Below are positions 55,385 through 63,934 of a DNA stretch of 64,000 nt, one piece after another. How positions within the stretch are numbered: position 1 is the stretch's first letter; each line of letters opens with the position of its first letter. Source of the DNA: Chthoniobacteraceae bacterium (GTDB lineage Bacteria > Verrucomicrobiota > Verrucomicrobiia > Chthoniobacterales > Chthoniobacteraceae); the NCBI GenBank assembly GCA_028293625.1, contig JAQGOL010000010.1, positions 1 through 64,000 on the forward strand, given 5' to 3'. Both the position numbers and the translations under genes were made by a program. Below the pieces are notes generated by a model. It searched no databases. It was not told the origin of the DNA and saw only the letters and a list, made by a program, of their open reading frames with translations.

Positions 55385-56674
55385 CTAGTATTGCACCTGC
55401 TTGCGGCTCGACTTGCTCAAAGTGCCATTTGAATCGACCTCCGATGCGCTTGCTTCAAGCTTCCGATTTTCTTCCGCCAAATTGGGAATCTTCGCCTGGG
55501 CAGGCGCGGCGGCATTGGCGGCGGCCTGGCTGCGCAGCACACTCGCGGCTTCCTTTGATTTGCCTTCATCAGCGAGTTTGACCGCCAACTCCTTGGCTTC
55601 GCGGTTCCTGAACACGGAAACCTCCCGGGCAACCTCCGCGCGCAGGCTTTCATCGGATTTATCGGGCTGATCGGTGAATTTAACCGTCGCGGCCTCGCTT
55701 TGATTTCCCGCTTTGCCGCTCCCGGCCTCTTCATATTTTAATGCAACGGAAGCCAGCTCAAGTGGTTCACTCCGCGCCTCTTCCACCACGCAACGCGCCA
55801 AAAAGCGGCGTTTGTCCGATCCGAAATATTCCGGAAGCGAGATCTCCGCGGAATGATTGCCGCAATGAATCTCAGGATGCCCAAGGATTTCACGAATCCG
55901 AACCCCTTGCGGCACGGTGATGCGGATGGTGATGGCGCGGGCAAGCACGGTGCGGGCAGAGCCCAGTTCCTCGGAAAAAATGCCAGGAAGCTTCTCCGCA
56001 TCCTTCACATAATAATAATTGGCATGGCTGGCTTCCGCCAAAGCGGTCATGAGATCCTCGTTGTAATCATCCCCAAGGCCGATCGTCGTCACACTGAGCC
56101 CTTCCTCGCGCAGCTTGAGGCCGAGCCCGGCCAGATCCGAGGTGCGGCTGGGTCCTGAATTGGCGAGCCCATCAGAAAGCAGGATCACCCGGCTCAACCG
56201 CTCCCGGTCGCTATTTTTACGAAGCTGCGCGGCCCCGAGCTTTACTCCCGCGTAGATCGCCGTGCCGCCGCCGGGGCGTATCCGTTCAATGCGCTCCTTC
56301 AGCGCTTCGCGCTCGCGCGGGGAATCGATCTGTTGCGGTGGGATGAGCACCTCGGCATCGTTATCATACATGACCAGGGAGAAATAATCGTTCGCATCGA
56401 GTTGATCCAACGCGACGCATGCCGCTTGCCGGGCTTTCTCGAGCTTCGCTCCCGCCATTGAACCGCTGCGATCGAGCACCACGGCAAGATTCATCGGCGA
56501 ACGTTGACTGCGCTCGGGACGCTTTCCTTCCAGTTCAATTTGAATAAGCACTTCGCGCGAACCGCCGCTGTAAACCACGTCACGCTCGGGTGCCACTCGC
56601 AGCGTCAACGGTTCAGGCGCCGCTGAGGCAACGCAGGCGGATAACAACAGGATGAGGAGAGGGTTTATCTTCAT
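55385..56674 (-). CDS. von Willebrand factor type A domain protein
   Basis: The protein has 429 residues. It begins with a signal peptide (MKINPLLILLLSACVASAAP) that has a possible lipobox (LLSAC at residues 10-14). The VWA domain at about 60-230 carries the MIDAS motif DRSGSMAGAKL and the Thr and Asp positions (RPGGGTAIYAGV, LLSDGLANSGPSR), so divalent-metal-dependent ligand binding is likely. A beta-rich region (ITIRITVPQGVRIREILG) follows. The C-terminal third is rich in Ala/Glu/Lys coiled-coil-like sequence. It sits 94 bases upstream of the histidine kinase on the same strand. Confidence 0.92.
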   Translation of the reverse strand: MKINPLLILLLSACVASAAPEPLTLRVAPERDVVYSGGSREVLIQIELEGKRPERSQRSPMNLAVVLDRSGSMAGAKLEKARQAACVALDQLDANDYFSLVMYDNDAEVLIPPQQIDSPREREALKERIERIRPGGGTAIYAGVKLGAAQLRKNSDRERLSRVILLSDGLANSGPSRTSDLAGLGLKLREEGLSVTTIGLGDDYNEDLMTALAEASHANYYYVKDAEKLPGIFSEELGSARTVLARAITIRITVPQGVRIREILGHPEIHCGNHSAEISLPEYFGSDKRRFLARCVVEEARSEPLELASVALKYEEAGSGKAGNQSEAATVKFTDQPDKSDESLRAEVAREVSVFRNREAKELAVKLADEGKSKEAASVLRSQAAANAAAPAQAKIPNLAEENRKLEASASEVDSNGTLSKSSRKQVQY

Positions 56675-56781
56675 GCCGGAACGCTACGGCTCCCCCCCGC
56701 GCCGTTTGTCAGAGCCCGGTGCGGACTTTGTAAAAAAATTGTCAGTGAAAGAAAAAACGCGGCATGCCGTCGCCCGTCAGG

Positions 56782-58185
56782 TCAACGCTTGCGCGCCGTG
56801 ACGCCGAGATAGCGTTTTACCGTGCGGCGATCAAGATTGGTACGGCGGGCCACCTCTTCCAGATTGTCGTGACGCGTGTAAAGCAAAGCGCAATAAGCAC
56901 TCAGAAGCGCGTCGGCATCGAGGGATCCGGCCGCCACTCCCGCTTGCAATTCGGAAAGTTGATCCGGGATGGCGGCGGCGGCTCCCCCAGGATGAGTCCG
57001 GGTCAGGATGATGCGTCGCACCGATTGCTCAAGTTCGCGCACATTCCCAGGCCAGCGGTAATTGGAGTGGATCAATTCGCTCAGCGCTGCGCGGACGATT
57101 GGCAAAAGCGCAATGGCGGCATCTCCGCCAATCCGCGCAACCAGATGCTCGAGTAGTTGATCAAGCTCACGCGGCTCTTCCGCCAAACGCTCGCGCAGAG
57201 TCGGCAGCGTGATCGCGTTTGAGCAAAGCCGGTAATAAAAATCGTCTCGAAAATGACCTTTTAAGTCCGTCCTGTGCGTCGCCGCGATCAACCTGCCGCG
57301 AAAAGGGATTTCCTCATGGCTGCCGACAGGTGAAAATACGCGGTTATTCAGAACCCCGAGCAACTTGCTCTGGATCGGCGCCGCCAGTTCGCCGATCTCA
57401 TCGAGAAAGATCGTCCCAAATGGGCTGCATCGCGCAAACAGACCTTCGTGCGCTTCAACAGCTCCGGGAAAAGCGCCTTTTCGATGCCCAAAGAGCTCGG
57501 ACTCGATGAGCGTGTCCGGATATTGGGACAGGTTCAGCGAGACAAAACCGCGCGTGACGCTCTCCGCAAAGCACTGTTTTTTCGCGTCAAAAGGAATAAA
57601 CCCCGAGCGTCCAATCGCGGCGGCTGCCGTGCCTTTGCCGGTGCCGGTCTCGCCAATGAGCAGGGTGGAAAAATCGTCCATGCGATCCCAGAGCGAGCGC
57701 TCATAGATATGCATGTCGTGGGTAAAGACATTGTTCCAAAGATGCCGCCGCAACGTCTTCATCACATCACTTTGCCCCGCCAACCCTTCCCCAATAAAAG
57801 AATGCGCCCGCCGGATCTGAAAGAAAATGGCGAACGCCCGTTGCGCCTCTTCCCCCTCAATCCCGCGCCGTGCCAGCAAACTGAGTAATTCATCCGCGAA
57901 CGGCACGGTCGCATCGCCCTTTCTATTCTGCTCAGCAACGAGCCGATCAAGCTCCGGCTGGAACCGGCGGTAGGTGTCAAAAAGAAAAACGGTCCGCATC
58001 GTGGCGCGCTCCTCAGCCCGGTACCGGCGCAAATGTGTGGCGCCGGCCTGATCGAGCTTGCTGACCCGGCCGCTCAGTTCCGCCTCAATCTCCGGGAGCA
58101 ATGCATTAAATTCCTCATCGAAAGGATTTGAGAACGCCACGCGGGCGGTCCGGAGCCAAAAATCGTGTTGAGGGGCGCGATTCAT
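56782..58185 (-). CDS. Enhancer-binding-type AAA+ regulator with GAFPGA loop
   Basis: ATG 58185 gives 467 residues; an in-frame start at 58260 also exists and the choice is uncertain. A helical N-terminal domain of about 160 residues (NPFDEEFNALLPEIEAEL, AEERATMRTVFLFDTYRRF) is unlike a receiver, GAF or PAS domain. The AAA+ domain has Walker A (GETGTGKG) and Walker B (GTIFLDEIGEL), plus FRDDFYYRLCSNAITLPTLRER and NYRWPGNVRELEQSVRR. The sigma-54-contacting loop, normally GAFTGA, reads GAFPGA at residues 237-242, which may abolish or alter sigma-54 contact. A C-terminal Fis-like HTH (NLEEVARRTNLDRRTVKRYL) remains. It is probably a transcription regulator of unknown target. Confidence 0.88.
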   Translation of the reverse strand: MNRAPQHDFWLRTARVAFSNPFDEEFNALLPEIEAELSGRVSKLDQAGATHLRRYRAEERATMRTVFLFDTYRRFQPELDRLVAEQNRKGDATVPFADELLSLLARRGIEGEEAQRAFAIFFQIRRAHSFIGEGLAGQSDVMKTLRRHLWNNVFTHDMHIYERSLWDRMDDFSTLLIGETGTGKGTAAAAIGRSGFIPFDAKKQCFAESVTRGFVSLNLSQYPDTLIESELFGHRKGAFPGAVEAHEGLFARCSPFGTIFLDEIGELAAPIQSKLLGVLNNRVFSPVGSHEEIPFRGRLIAATHRTDLKGHFRDDFYYRLCSNAITLPTLRERLAEEPRELDQLLEHLVARIGGDAAIALLPIVRAALSELIHSNYRWPGNVRELEQSVRRIILTRTHPGGAAAAIPDQLSELQAGVAAGSLDADALLSAYCALLYTRHDNLEEVARRTNLDRRTVKRYLGVTARKR

Positions 58186-58292
58186 GCATAAAATGCAACC
58201 CGGAAGCGCATTAAATGTCGAGCCCGATGGCTTCTCCTCTTCTATCGCCCCGGCACACACGCGGAGCAGGAACGGGATGCAAAGGCGCCTGC

Positions 58293-59072
58293 TTACCTGA
58301 CGCGAAGCAATTGCTCCACGCTCTCCGCGACATTGCCTGTCCGCATCAACGTTTCGCCCACGAGAATTGCGTTACAACCAACGTCAAAGACACGCTGTGT
58401 ATCCGCTCCGGTCTTAATCCCGCTCTCGCTCACCAGGATAATCCCATCCGGCACTTCCTCGCTGAGCTCCTCGGTCGCCTTCAAGTCCACTTCGAACGTC
58501 GTCAAATTACGATTGTTTATCCCGATGATTTTCGCGCCGAGATCGAGCGCCCGGTCGAGCTCCTCAAGTGAATGCACTTCGACCAGCACCTCCAGCTGAC
58601 ACGTCTGCGCCGTCTGATAGAGAGCTTCCAGGGCCTCCTGCTCAAGCGCTGCCACGATCAACAAAATAGCATCCGCGCCTGCCACCGACGCCTCATAAAT
58701 CTGAGCGTCGTGAATGATAAAGTCTTTGCGCAAACATGGAAGCGACACCGCTTTGCGGATCTGCGTGAGATAACGGAGGCTCCCTTTGAAAAACTCCTCG
58801 TCTGTCAGCACCGATATCGCATGGGCTCCCGCCGCTTCATAAGCCTCCGCGATTGCCACCGGATCAAAGTTCTCGGCAATGGTGCCCGCCGACGGAGACG
58901 CCTTTTTTACCTCCGCAATTAAACCGAGCGCTTCCGGTCCGCGATCGATGGAAAGCGCAAACCCGCGGAAATCATCGCGCTGCAGCGCCGCCGCGCGCAA
59001 CAACTCGACTCGTGGCAGGAGCTTTGCCACTTCGCTTTTTTTCACATCGAGAATCTTCTGAAGCCGGTTCAT
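58293..59072 (-). CDS. trpC: Indole-3-glycerol phosphate synthase
   Basis: The protein has 259 residues. The TIM-barrel motifs of TrpC (EC 4.1.1.48) are intact: MNRLQKILDVKKSEVAKLLP at the start, LIAEVKKASPSAGTI, VLTDEEFFKGSLRYLTQIRK, LPCLRKDFIIHDAQIYEA, IIGINNRNLTTFEVDL and LVSESGIKT. It forms indole-3-glycerol phosphate in tryptophan synthesis. The usual trp neighbours are not adjacent, so the trp genes are scattered in this organism. Confidence 0.96.
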   Translation of the reverse strand: MNRLQKILDVKKSEVAKLLPRVELLRAAALQRDDFRGFALSIDRGPEALGLIAEVKKASPSAGTIAENFDPVAIAEAYEAAGAHAISVLTDEEFFKGSLRYLTQIRKAVSLPCLRKDFIIHDAQIYEASVAGADAILLIVAALEQEALEALYQTAQTCQLEVLVEVHSLEELDRALDLGAKIIGINNRNLTTFEVDLKATEELSEEVPDGIILVSESGIKTGADTQRVFDVGCNAILVGETLMRTGNVAESVEQLLRVR

Positions 59073-59174
59073 CCGGGAAGTCCAAGGGCGAAAAGCAAAA
59101 CTGGAAAGTGAAAAGTGCCGTCACAACGAGAAATGCTCGCGAAGAATTGCCCAAAGCCCAAAATTCCTTCCATC

Positions 59175-59627
59175 ATGAGCCAATCTCCCCTCCCCTCCGC
59201 CGTTCTCCAGGCGCTCGCCTCCGGTAATTGTTCCGAAGTTCTCGCCGCCACGCTAGCCCATTTTGATTGCCAGGCCGGCACGGTGCATCGTCTCGAAGAT
59301 GGTGTCCTAAAACTGGTCACTTCCGCGAATATCCCCCCGCATATCGTGCAATTGGTCGGCACGGTGCCCGTGGGAAAAGGGATTGCCGGACTTGCCGCCG
59401 AACGCCGCGAGCCGATTACATTATGCAATCTTCAAACCGACACGTCCGGCCAGGCCCTTCCCGCGGCGAAACAAACCGGCATGGAAGGCTCCCTTGCCGT
59501 TCCGATGCTGACGGCAGGCGAGCTGCGCGGTGTCCTTGGAATCGCCAAAACCGGCGCTTACGACTGGTCTGAAGCGGAAACCTCTCTCCTTTTGGCCATT
59601 GGAACCGCGCTCGGCGCCTTGATTTAA
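59175..59627 (+). CDS. GAF-domain protein
   Basis: ATG 59175 gives 150 residues and starts MSQSPLPSAVLQAL; the ATG at 59115 adds a basic stretch. The whole protein is one GAF domain: CQAGTVHRLEDGVLKLVTSA, VGKGIAGLAAERREPITLCN and AVPMLTAGELRGVLGIAKTG. GAF domains bind small ligands, and in this stand-alone form the ligand and partner are unknown. It is divergent from trpC and lies upstream of the tRNA-Gly gene. Confidence 0.88.
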   Translation: MSQSPLPSAVLQALASGNCSEVLAATLAHFDCQAGTVHRLEDGVLKLVTSANIPPHIVQLVGTVPVGKGIAGLAAERREPITLCNLQTDTSGQALPAAKQTGMEGSLAVPMLTAGELRGVLGIAKTGAYDWSEAETSLLLAIGTALGALI

Positions 59628-59689
59628 AGGCATTTGGGGAGGAACCCGCCCGGCGGCGCAAAAAAAAACGAAAAACGCATAAAAAGTGA

Positions 59690-59718
59690 TTGCCAGATCC
59701 GCTTTGGCTTCCTACTTT
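59690..59718 (+). promoter_or_regulatory. Sigma-70-type promoter of the tRNA-Gly gene
   Basis: TTGCCA (59690-59695) and TACTTT (59713-59718) are separated by 17 bases and end 15 bases before the tRNA start. Both boxes are near consensus, with optimal spacing. The match is by eye. Confidence 0.55.
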
Positions 59719-59733
59719 CACGGCTCGCTTCAC

Positions 59734-59806
59734 GCGGGTGTAGCTCAGTTGGTAGAGCACTTCCTTGCCAAGGAAGATGTCGAGAGTTCGAGTCTCTTCA
59801 CCCGCT
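59734..59806 (+). tRNA. tRNA-Gly (GCC)
   Basis: A canonical 73-base cloverleaf. The acceptor GCGGGTG pairs with CACCCGC. The D arm contains AGCTCAGTTGGTAGAGC. The anticodon stem CTTCC/GGAAG closes a loop with the GCC anticodon (TTGCCAA), and the T arm GAGAGTTCGAGTCTCTT is intact. The discriminator is T. CCA is not encoded. Confidence 0.95.
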
Positions 59807-59980
59807 CCCCCTTGATTCTCAAGGGGTAATGTTCCGAGGCGGTTCAGAAAGGTTCTGAACGAGGGCGATTTCAATCGCGCAAAGTCTCTGCCATTCAGAG
59901 GCGGCTGCTTTTTTAATCGTGTGAGAAGTGCAGAGAAAACGAGAGCGTTGGAGTGATTTTTAGCCGATGTTCAGCTCAGA

Positions 59981-60379
59981 ATGGACTCCATCGAAAGATC
60001 CATCATCGTTGATACCTCGGCGGCCGAGGCATTCAGCACCTGGCTGCGCTTTGAGAACTGGCCCCACTTTCTTAAAGCCATTCGCACGGTACGCCGTCTG
60101 GATGAGTCAAAATTCCAACTCTTTATCGAGCGAGGCGGCAAAGAATATGAATCAGTCGTGGAACTCTCTCTTGTTATTCCCCCAACGCGCATTGCCTGGC
60201 GCACGGTTTCCGGAGTGGACAAGTCGGGGGTCGTTTGCTTTGAAGCGCTGCCTGATGGCAGGTCCAAAGTGAGCTTCAAAATGAAATATTTCCATGAAGC
60301 CGGTTGGAATCATCCCCACATTCTGGCGCAACGCCTGGAATCCCACCTCGCCTGCTTTAAAAAGTTCGTCGAAAACTAA
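59981..60379 (+). CDS. SRPBCC-family protein (polyketide cyclase/dehydrase-like)
   Basis: The protein has 132 residues. It starts MDSIERSIIVDTSAAEAFST and contains RFENWPHFLKAIRTVRRLDE, ESVVELSLVIPPTRIAWRTV and PDGRSKVSFKMKYF. This is the START-like helix-grip fold of SRPBCC/COG5637-type proteins, which form a hydrophobic cavity for lipids or aromatics. A small-ligand or stress role is typical; no partner is adjacent. The final helix (LESHLACFKKFVEN) is the lid of the family. Confidence 0.9.
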   Translation: MDSIERSIIVDTSAAEAFSTWLRFENWPHFLKAIRTVRRLDESKFQLFIERGGKEYESVVELSLVIPPTRIAWRTVSGVDKSGVVCFEALPDGRSKVSFKMKYFHEAGWNHPHILAQRLESHLACFKKFVEN

Positions 60380-60505
60380 AAGAGGCCGACCAATCCAACC
60401 GATTCGCGGTCAGCATCGGCCTGGGAAAAAAGATACGCGATTCGCCGTGCAATTGGCTTGGGCGCAAGATCGCCGCCGCACGGAACCCGATGTAATAATA
60501 AGAGT

Positions 60506-62296
60506 ATGACGATCCCCGCTGCGGCACGGCCGGTGAGTGATGATGGAACAGTGGTGATCGTAGCCCACCGGGGGCCTCACGATTTTGTATGGGAAGCGGG
60601 CCAATGGGTCGCCAAAGCTTCCACTAACGGACTCGTCAGCATGATCGAACCGCTCGCGCGCCAGCCCAATGTGGCATGGTTTTGCTGCGTTTCAGAACCG
60701 CCGGGAAGCGAATCCGAGCGAGATGCCCTTTATACCACCGCCAACGATCAGACCGATTCGGATCTTAATGTCGTGCCCGTGCCGTTGCCAGCAGGCATTT
60801 ATCACGAGTATTACGGCGTTATCAGCAACGAGATCCTCTGGAGGCTTCACCATCATCTCGTTAACCAATTCGGATACGCTCAGCTGGATCAAAAAACGCA
60901 TCGCGCGTGGGACTCTTATCTCGAAGCCAACCGCCGATTGGCCGAAGCCATCCGCGCCACGGAAATTCCGGTCCGCGCATTCCTGATCCAGGATTATCAT
61001 CTTTATCCGCTGGCTGAAATGTTACGGCGCCATTTTCCGGAGACGCCGATCCTCCATTTTATTCACATTCCCTTTCCCGAGCCTGCCATCCTCAAACTGC
61101 TCCCCAAGGCATGGCGCGAGACCCTCTTGCGCGGATTGCTCGGATGCAACGTCATCGGCCTTCAGACCGCCGCCGATGTGCGCTCTTTCCTGGCGTGCTG
61201 CCAGGAGATCCTTGGCGCCACCGTTGATCTTCACCGAAGCACGGTCATCCTCAGTTCGGGCCGCACCGTGCGGGTCCGGGCATTCCCGGCAAGCATTGAC
61301 CCCAAGGCGCTTAAAACCCTTCAGCAAAGTGCCGAGACAGCCGAGGCCCGGCAACAGCTCGCCTCCAGCATGGGCGAACTGAGCATCATTCGCGTCGATC
61401 GGCTTGATCCTAGCAAAAACCAGATCATCGGATTCAATGCGTTTGAGCGGCTGCTCGACCTCCACCCGCAACTCATCGGGCATGTTCGCTTTCTCGCCTT
61501 TTTAATCCCTTCCCGTACCGATTTAACGGTCTACCTCGCATATCGGGATGCCGTCTATCGCGAGATCGAGCGGATCAATTCCCGTTTTTCCCAGACCTGC
61601 GGATTTAATCCGATCGAGGTCTTTTACACCAGCGATCGCACCCAGGCTCTCGCCGCCATGGAATCGTGCGATGTGTTCCTGGTTAACTCCGGCAAGGATG
61701 GTATGAATCTCTTCGTCAAGGAGTGGGCATTGGTCTCTCATAAACCGGGCGTCCTCGTTGTCTCAGAAACAGTAGGTGTCGCATTGGAAACCCGAGCGCT
61801 CTCCTTGCAGGTCTGCGCGCTCGATGTCGAAGGGATAGCCAAAGCATTCGCCGAAGCGCTCTTTATGCCAGCGGATGCGCGCTCCGCATGGCTTTCCCCC
61901 CTTCGCGCGAACATTGAAAAATGGACCGCCCACGACTGGCTTGTCGCGCAATTGCGGGAACTGGAGATCACGCTTCCCGAGCCGGCGCCGTTTCCCGCGC
62001 ATCTCAAACCAGCCACTCAAAAGGGCGTAGTGGAATGGGAACTGCGGGTCCTCAATAAGGAAGGCATTCACGCCCGGCCCGCGGCTGCTTTTGTTCGATG
62101 CGCCCGCAGTTTTCTCTGCGAGATCGAGATCATCAAAGGCGGCACCAGCTTCTCGGCCAAAAGCATCCTCTCGGTGCTGACTGCCAATCTCAACCGCGAC
62201 ACGCACTTTATCCTGCGGGCTTCCGGTGTCGACGCAACGGCTGCCGCCGAGCAGATCCGCCAGCTGCTTGAAAGCTTCGAGCACGAGGAGGGCTAA
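60506..62296 (+). CDS. otsA: Trehalose-6-phosphate synthase fused to an HPr phosphocarrier domain
   Basis: ATG 60506 gives 596 residues. Residues 1-500 are a GT20 OtsA-type synthase: TVVIVAHRGPHDF near the start, WDSYLEANRRLAEAIRATEI, LIQDYHLYPLAEMLRRHFPE, HFIHIPFPEPAILKLLP, IRVDRLDPSKNQIIGFNAFE, and LVNSGKDGMNLFVKEWALVS in the UDP-glucose lobe. The usual phosphatase OtsB is not fused. Residues about 508-596 are a full HPr domain. The phospho-His is H522 in NKEGIHARPAAAF and the regulatory-type Ser is S553 in SFSAKSILSVL, exactly 31 residues apart as in H15/S46 of HPr. The last helix (AAEQIRQLLESF) is also present. This joins trehalose synthesis to a PTS phosphocarrier. Confidence 0.9.
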   Translation: MTIPAAARPVSDDGTVVIVAHRGPHDFVWEAGQWVAKASTNGLVSMIEPLARQPNVAWFCCVSEPPGSESERDALYTTANDQTDSDLNVVPVPLPAGIYHEYYGVISNEILWRLHHHLVNQFGYAQLDQKTHRAWDSYLEANRRLAEAIRATEIPVRAFLIQDYHLYPLAEMLRRHFPETPILHFIHIPFPEPAILKLLPKAWRETLLRGLLGCNVIGLQTAADVRSFLACCQEILGATVDLHRSTVILSSGRTVRVRAFPASIDPKALKTLQQSAETAEARQQLASSMGELSIIRVDRLDPSKNQIIGFNAFERLLDLHPQLIGHVRFLAFLIPSRTDLTVYLAYRDAVYREIERINSRFSQTCGFNPIEVFYTSDRTQALAAMESCDVFLVNSGKDGMNLFVKEWALVSHKPGVLVVSETVGVALETRALSLQVCALDVEGIAKAFAEALFMPADARSAWLSPLRANIEKWTAHDWLVAQLRELEITLPEPAPFPAHLKPATQKGVVEWELRVLNKEGIHARPAAAFVRCARSFLCEIEIIKGGTSFSAKSILSVLTANLNRDTHFILRASGVDATAAAEQIRQLLESFEHEEG

Positions 62297-62525
62297 ATCT
62301 GGCCGAAGCGGGTTGCAGCTTGCGAAAAAGGAAGTCGTTGCCAACAGCAAGACGATCCGGCGCCTGGGCAATCGATGCGCGCGCGCAATTTTTTCTCGGG
62401 AACCAAAAAAACCGTTGAATTACTCTAGTATATAAATATAGATTAAAGAAGTCATCTGATTCGCGCTCCATTTTTGCCGTTTCCAATTCAGCGCGACCCG
62501 GAAAATTGACCCGCCACATTGCCCC

Positions 62526-63320
62526 ATGACGACTCTGCTTTCATCTCCGCCCGCCTCACACAATATCGTCTCGGAACTCCTTGCCCCGCTGCTTGAAACC
62601 GCACAGGAATCCGAAAGCCTGATTGCGAGCCAGCATCCCGTGCTGATTGGCAATCAGCGCATTGAGATTCCCAAGTTCATGCTTCTTGGGGCGCGGGGAG
62701 GCGGCAAACCGATCCGGCTCGCGCTCTTTGCCGGACTCGATGCGGGGCTGCCTGAAAGCATCATTGCGCTGGCCAGGCTGCTGTTTGAATTTGAACTCAA
62801 TCCGGCCCTGGCCCGCGATTATGCGCTCTTTGCTTATCCCGTGGTTAACCTGCCGGGCTTTGACGAAAACCCGCTGCCGTTGCGTGCATTTGAAGGGCGC
62901 TATCGCAAAGAAACAACCGATGCAGACGTTGAGTTCTTCAAAGGCGAACTGCGCAAATGGTTCTTTGATGGAATGATCACACTTCGAACCGATCTGAATG
63001 CCGAAGGGTTTTATGCCACGGTGCGCAGCGAGGTTCTCGCCCGCGAAGTCGTTGAACCGGCCGTTGCCACTGCGGGCAAAACAATTCCGCTCCATGAAAG
63101 CCCGATTAGAATCCGCCCGTCGGACCGTCACTCGCGACTTTCCGATTACGTCCAGGGGAGGCTCGCTCCACCGGCCGATATTCGTCCCTATCCGTTCGAG
63201 ATTGAACTATTTGCACCGGGCCGCATTCCGACAGAAGATCGTGTGCGGGGGCTTTTTGTGGCGGTGCATGAGATTCTGCGGCATTACCGGGACATGATTT
63301 CCCACGCGCAGAACTTATAA
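62526..63320 (+). CDS. M14/AstE-like protein with degenerate metal site
   Basis: The protein has 264 residues. The fold signature of M14 carboxypeptidase/succinylglutamate-desuccinylase-like proteins is partly visible. LALFAGLDAGLPES aligns with the HxxE metal motif (GxHGDEP), and AYPVVNLPGFDEN aligns with the NPxGF substrate motif. In this alignment the first His is Asp, the Glu is Leu, and the later His ligand (DLH) is DLN, so the three zinc ligands appear lost. A pseudoenzyme or a different chemistry is likely. The start MTTLLSSPPASHNIV is the only ATG in a suitable place. Confidence 0.75.
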   Translation: MTTLLSSPPASHNIVSELLAPLLETAQESESLIASQHPVLIGNQRIEIPKFMLLGARGGGKPIRLALFAGLDAGLPESIIALARLLFEFELNPALARDYALFAYPVVNLPGFDENPLPLRAFEGRYRKETTDADVEFFKGELRKWFFDGMITLRTDLNAEGFYATVRSEVLAREVVEPAVATAGKTIPLHESPIRIRPSDRHSRLSDYVQGRLAPPADIRPYPFEIELFAPGRIPTEDRVRGLFVAVHEILRHYRDMISHAQNL

Positions 63321-63332
63321 CATTTTTACAAA

Positions 63333-63406
63333 GGCGGGGTAGCCAAGTGGCAAGGCACGGTCTCCGCAAGGGCCGTATACGCAGTGTTCGATTCCTGCCC
63401 CCGCCT
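63333..63406 (+). tRNA. Aberrant tRNA-Cys-like gene
   Basis: The acceptor GGCGGGG pairs with CCCCGCC (discriminator T, as in tRNA-Cys). The D arm GCC/GGC is normal. The anticodon stem CGGTC/GGCCG (63358-63362, 63371-63375) encloses eight bases, TCCGCAAG, instead of seven. The Cys anticodon GCA is at 63366-63368, but T33 is not in place. The T arm pairs GCAG/CTGC but has an unpaired extra T at 63385. No CCA is encoded. Two one-base irregularities suggest a degenerate or specialised tRNA. A usual Cys tRNA must exist elsewhere. Confidence 0.65.
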
Positions 63407-63934
63407 CTTCTTTTGCTCATTGCGAGCGACTTACGCTAAAGGTACTCATAAAGGCAAAAGTCAGAACAATAATCAGGACAGGCTCACCGAATTCACAGAT
63501 GTTTGCCCGTGTTTTGAGAAGGCGTTGCGAGCGGCATAGTCAATCCAGCAATCGGTGCGACCGCTGGGGATGAAGTGCCGTATCAACAGAGCAGTTTGAC
63601 CAGGTGATCAAAAGTGTCCGTCAAGGCGTTGTCTGGACAAGGTATAATTGCGCGGGTTAATTGAAGCTCTTTTCGCTGCTTGAAATTTGCTCGGAGGTCG
63701 ATCCCGATAAGAACTCGAACGCAGCCATTTCCCGCGAATTCCTTACCGACCGCGGCGCCCGAGGCTCATGGTCGAAAGCGCATTACTTCGGCCGCCAGCA
63801 GCATCTTGATGCCGTTCAGACGTTAACCACAAAGGCGTGTCGCCGTGCCGGCTAAGGACATTATTGTGTAAGGAGCACCAATCCGCTCGCAGCAAAGATC
63901 TTCACTCTTTGTTGCTCCCTGAGTAAGAGGGGGC
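63407..63934. other. Intergenic region, no gene supported
   Basis: This 528-base stretch holds a 64-codon TTG-started ORF at 63661-63855. It lacks any recognised motif and I do not call it. No tRNA or hairpin was found. Confidence 0.4.

Noticed and set aside
63661-63855. 64-codon ORF with TTG start in the last intergenic region
   Set aside because: No signal, domain or ribosome-binding site, and it does not match the coding character of nearby genes.
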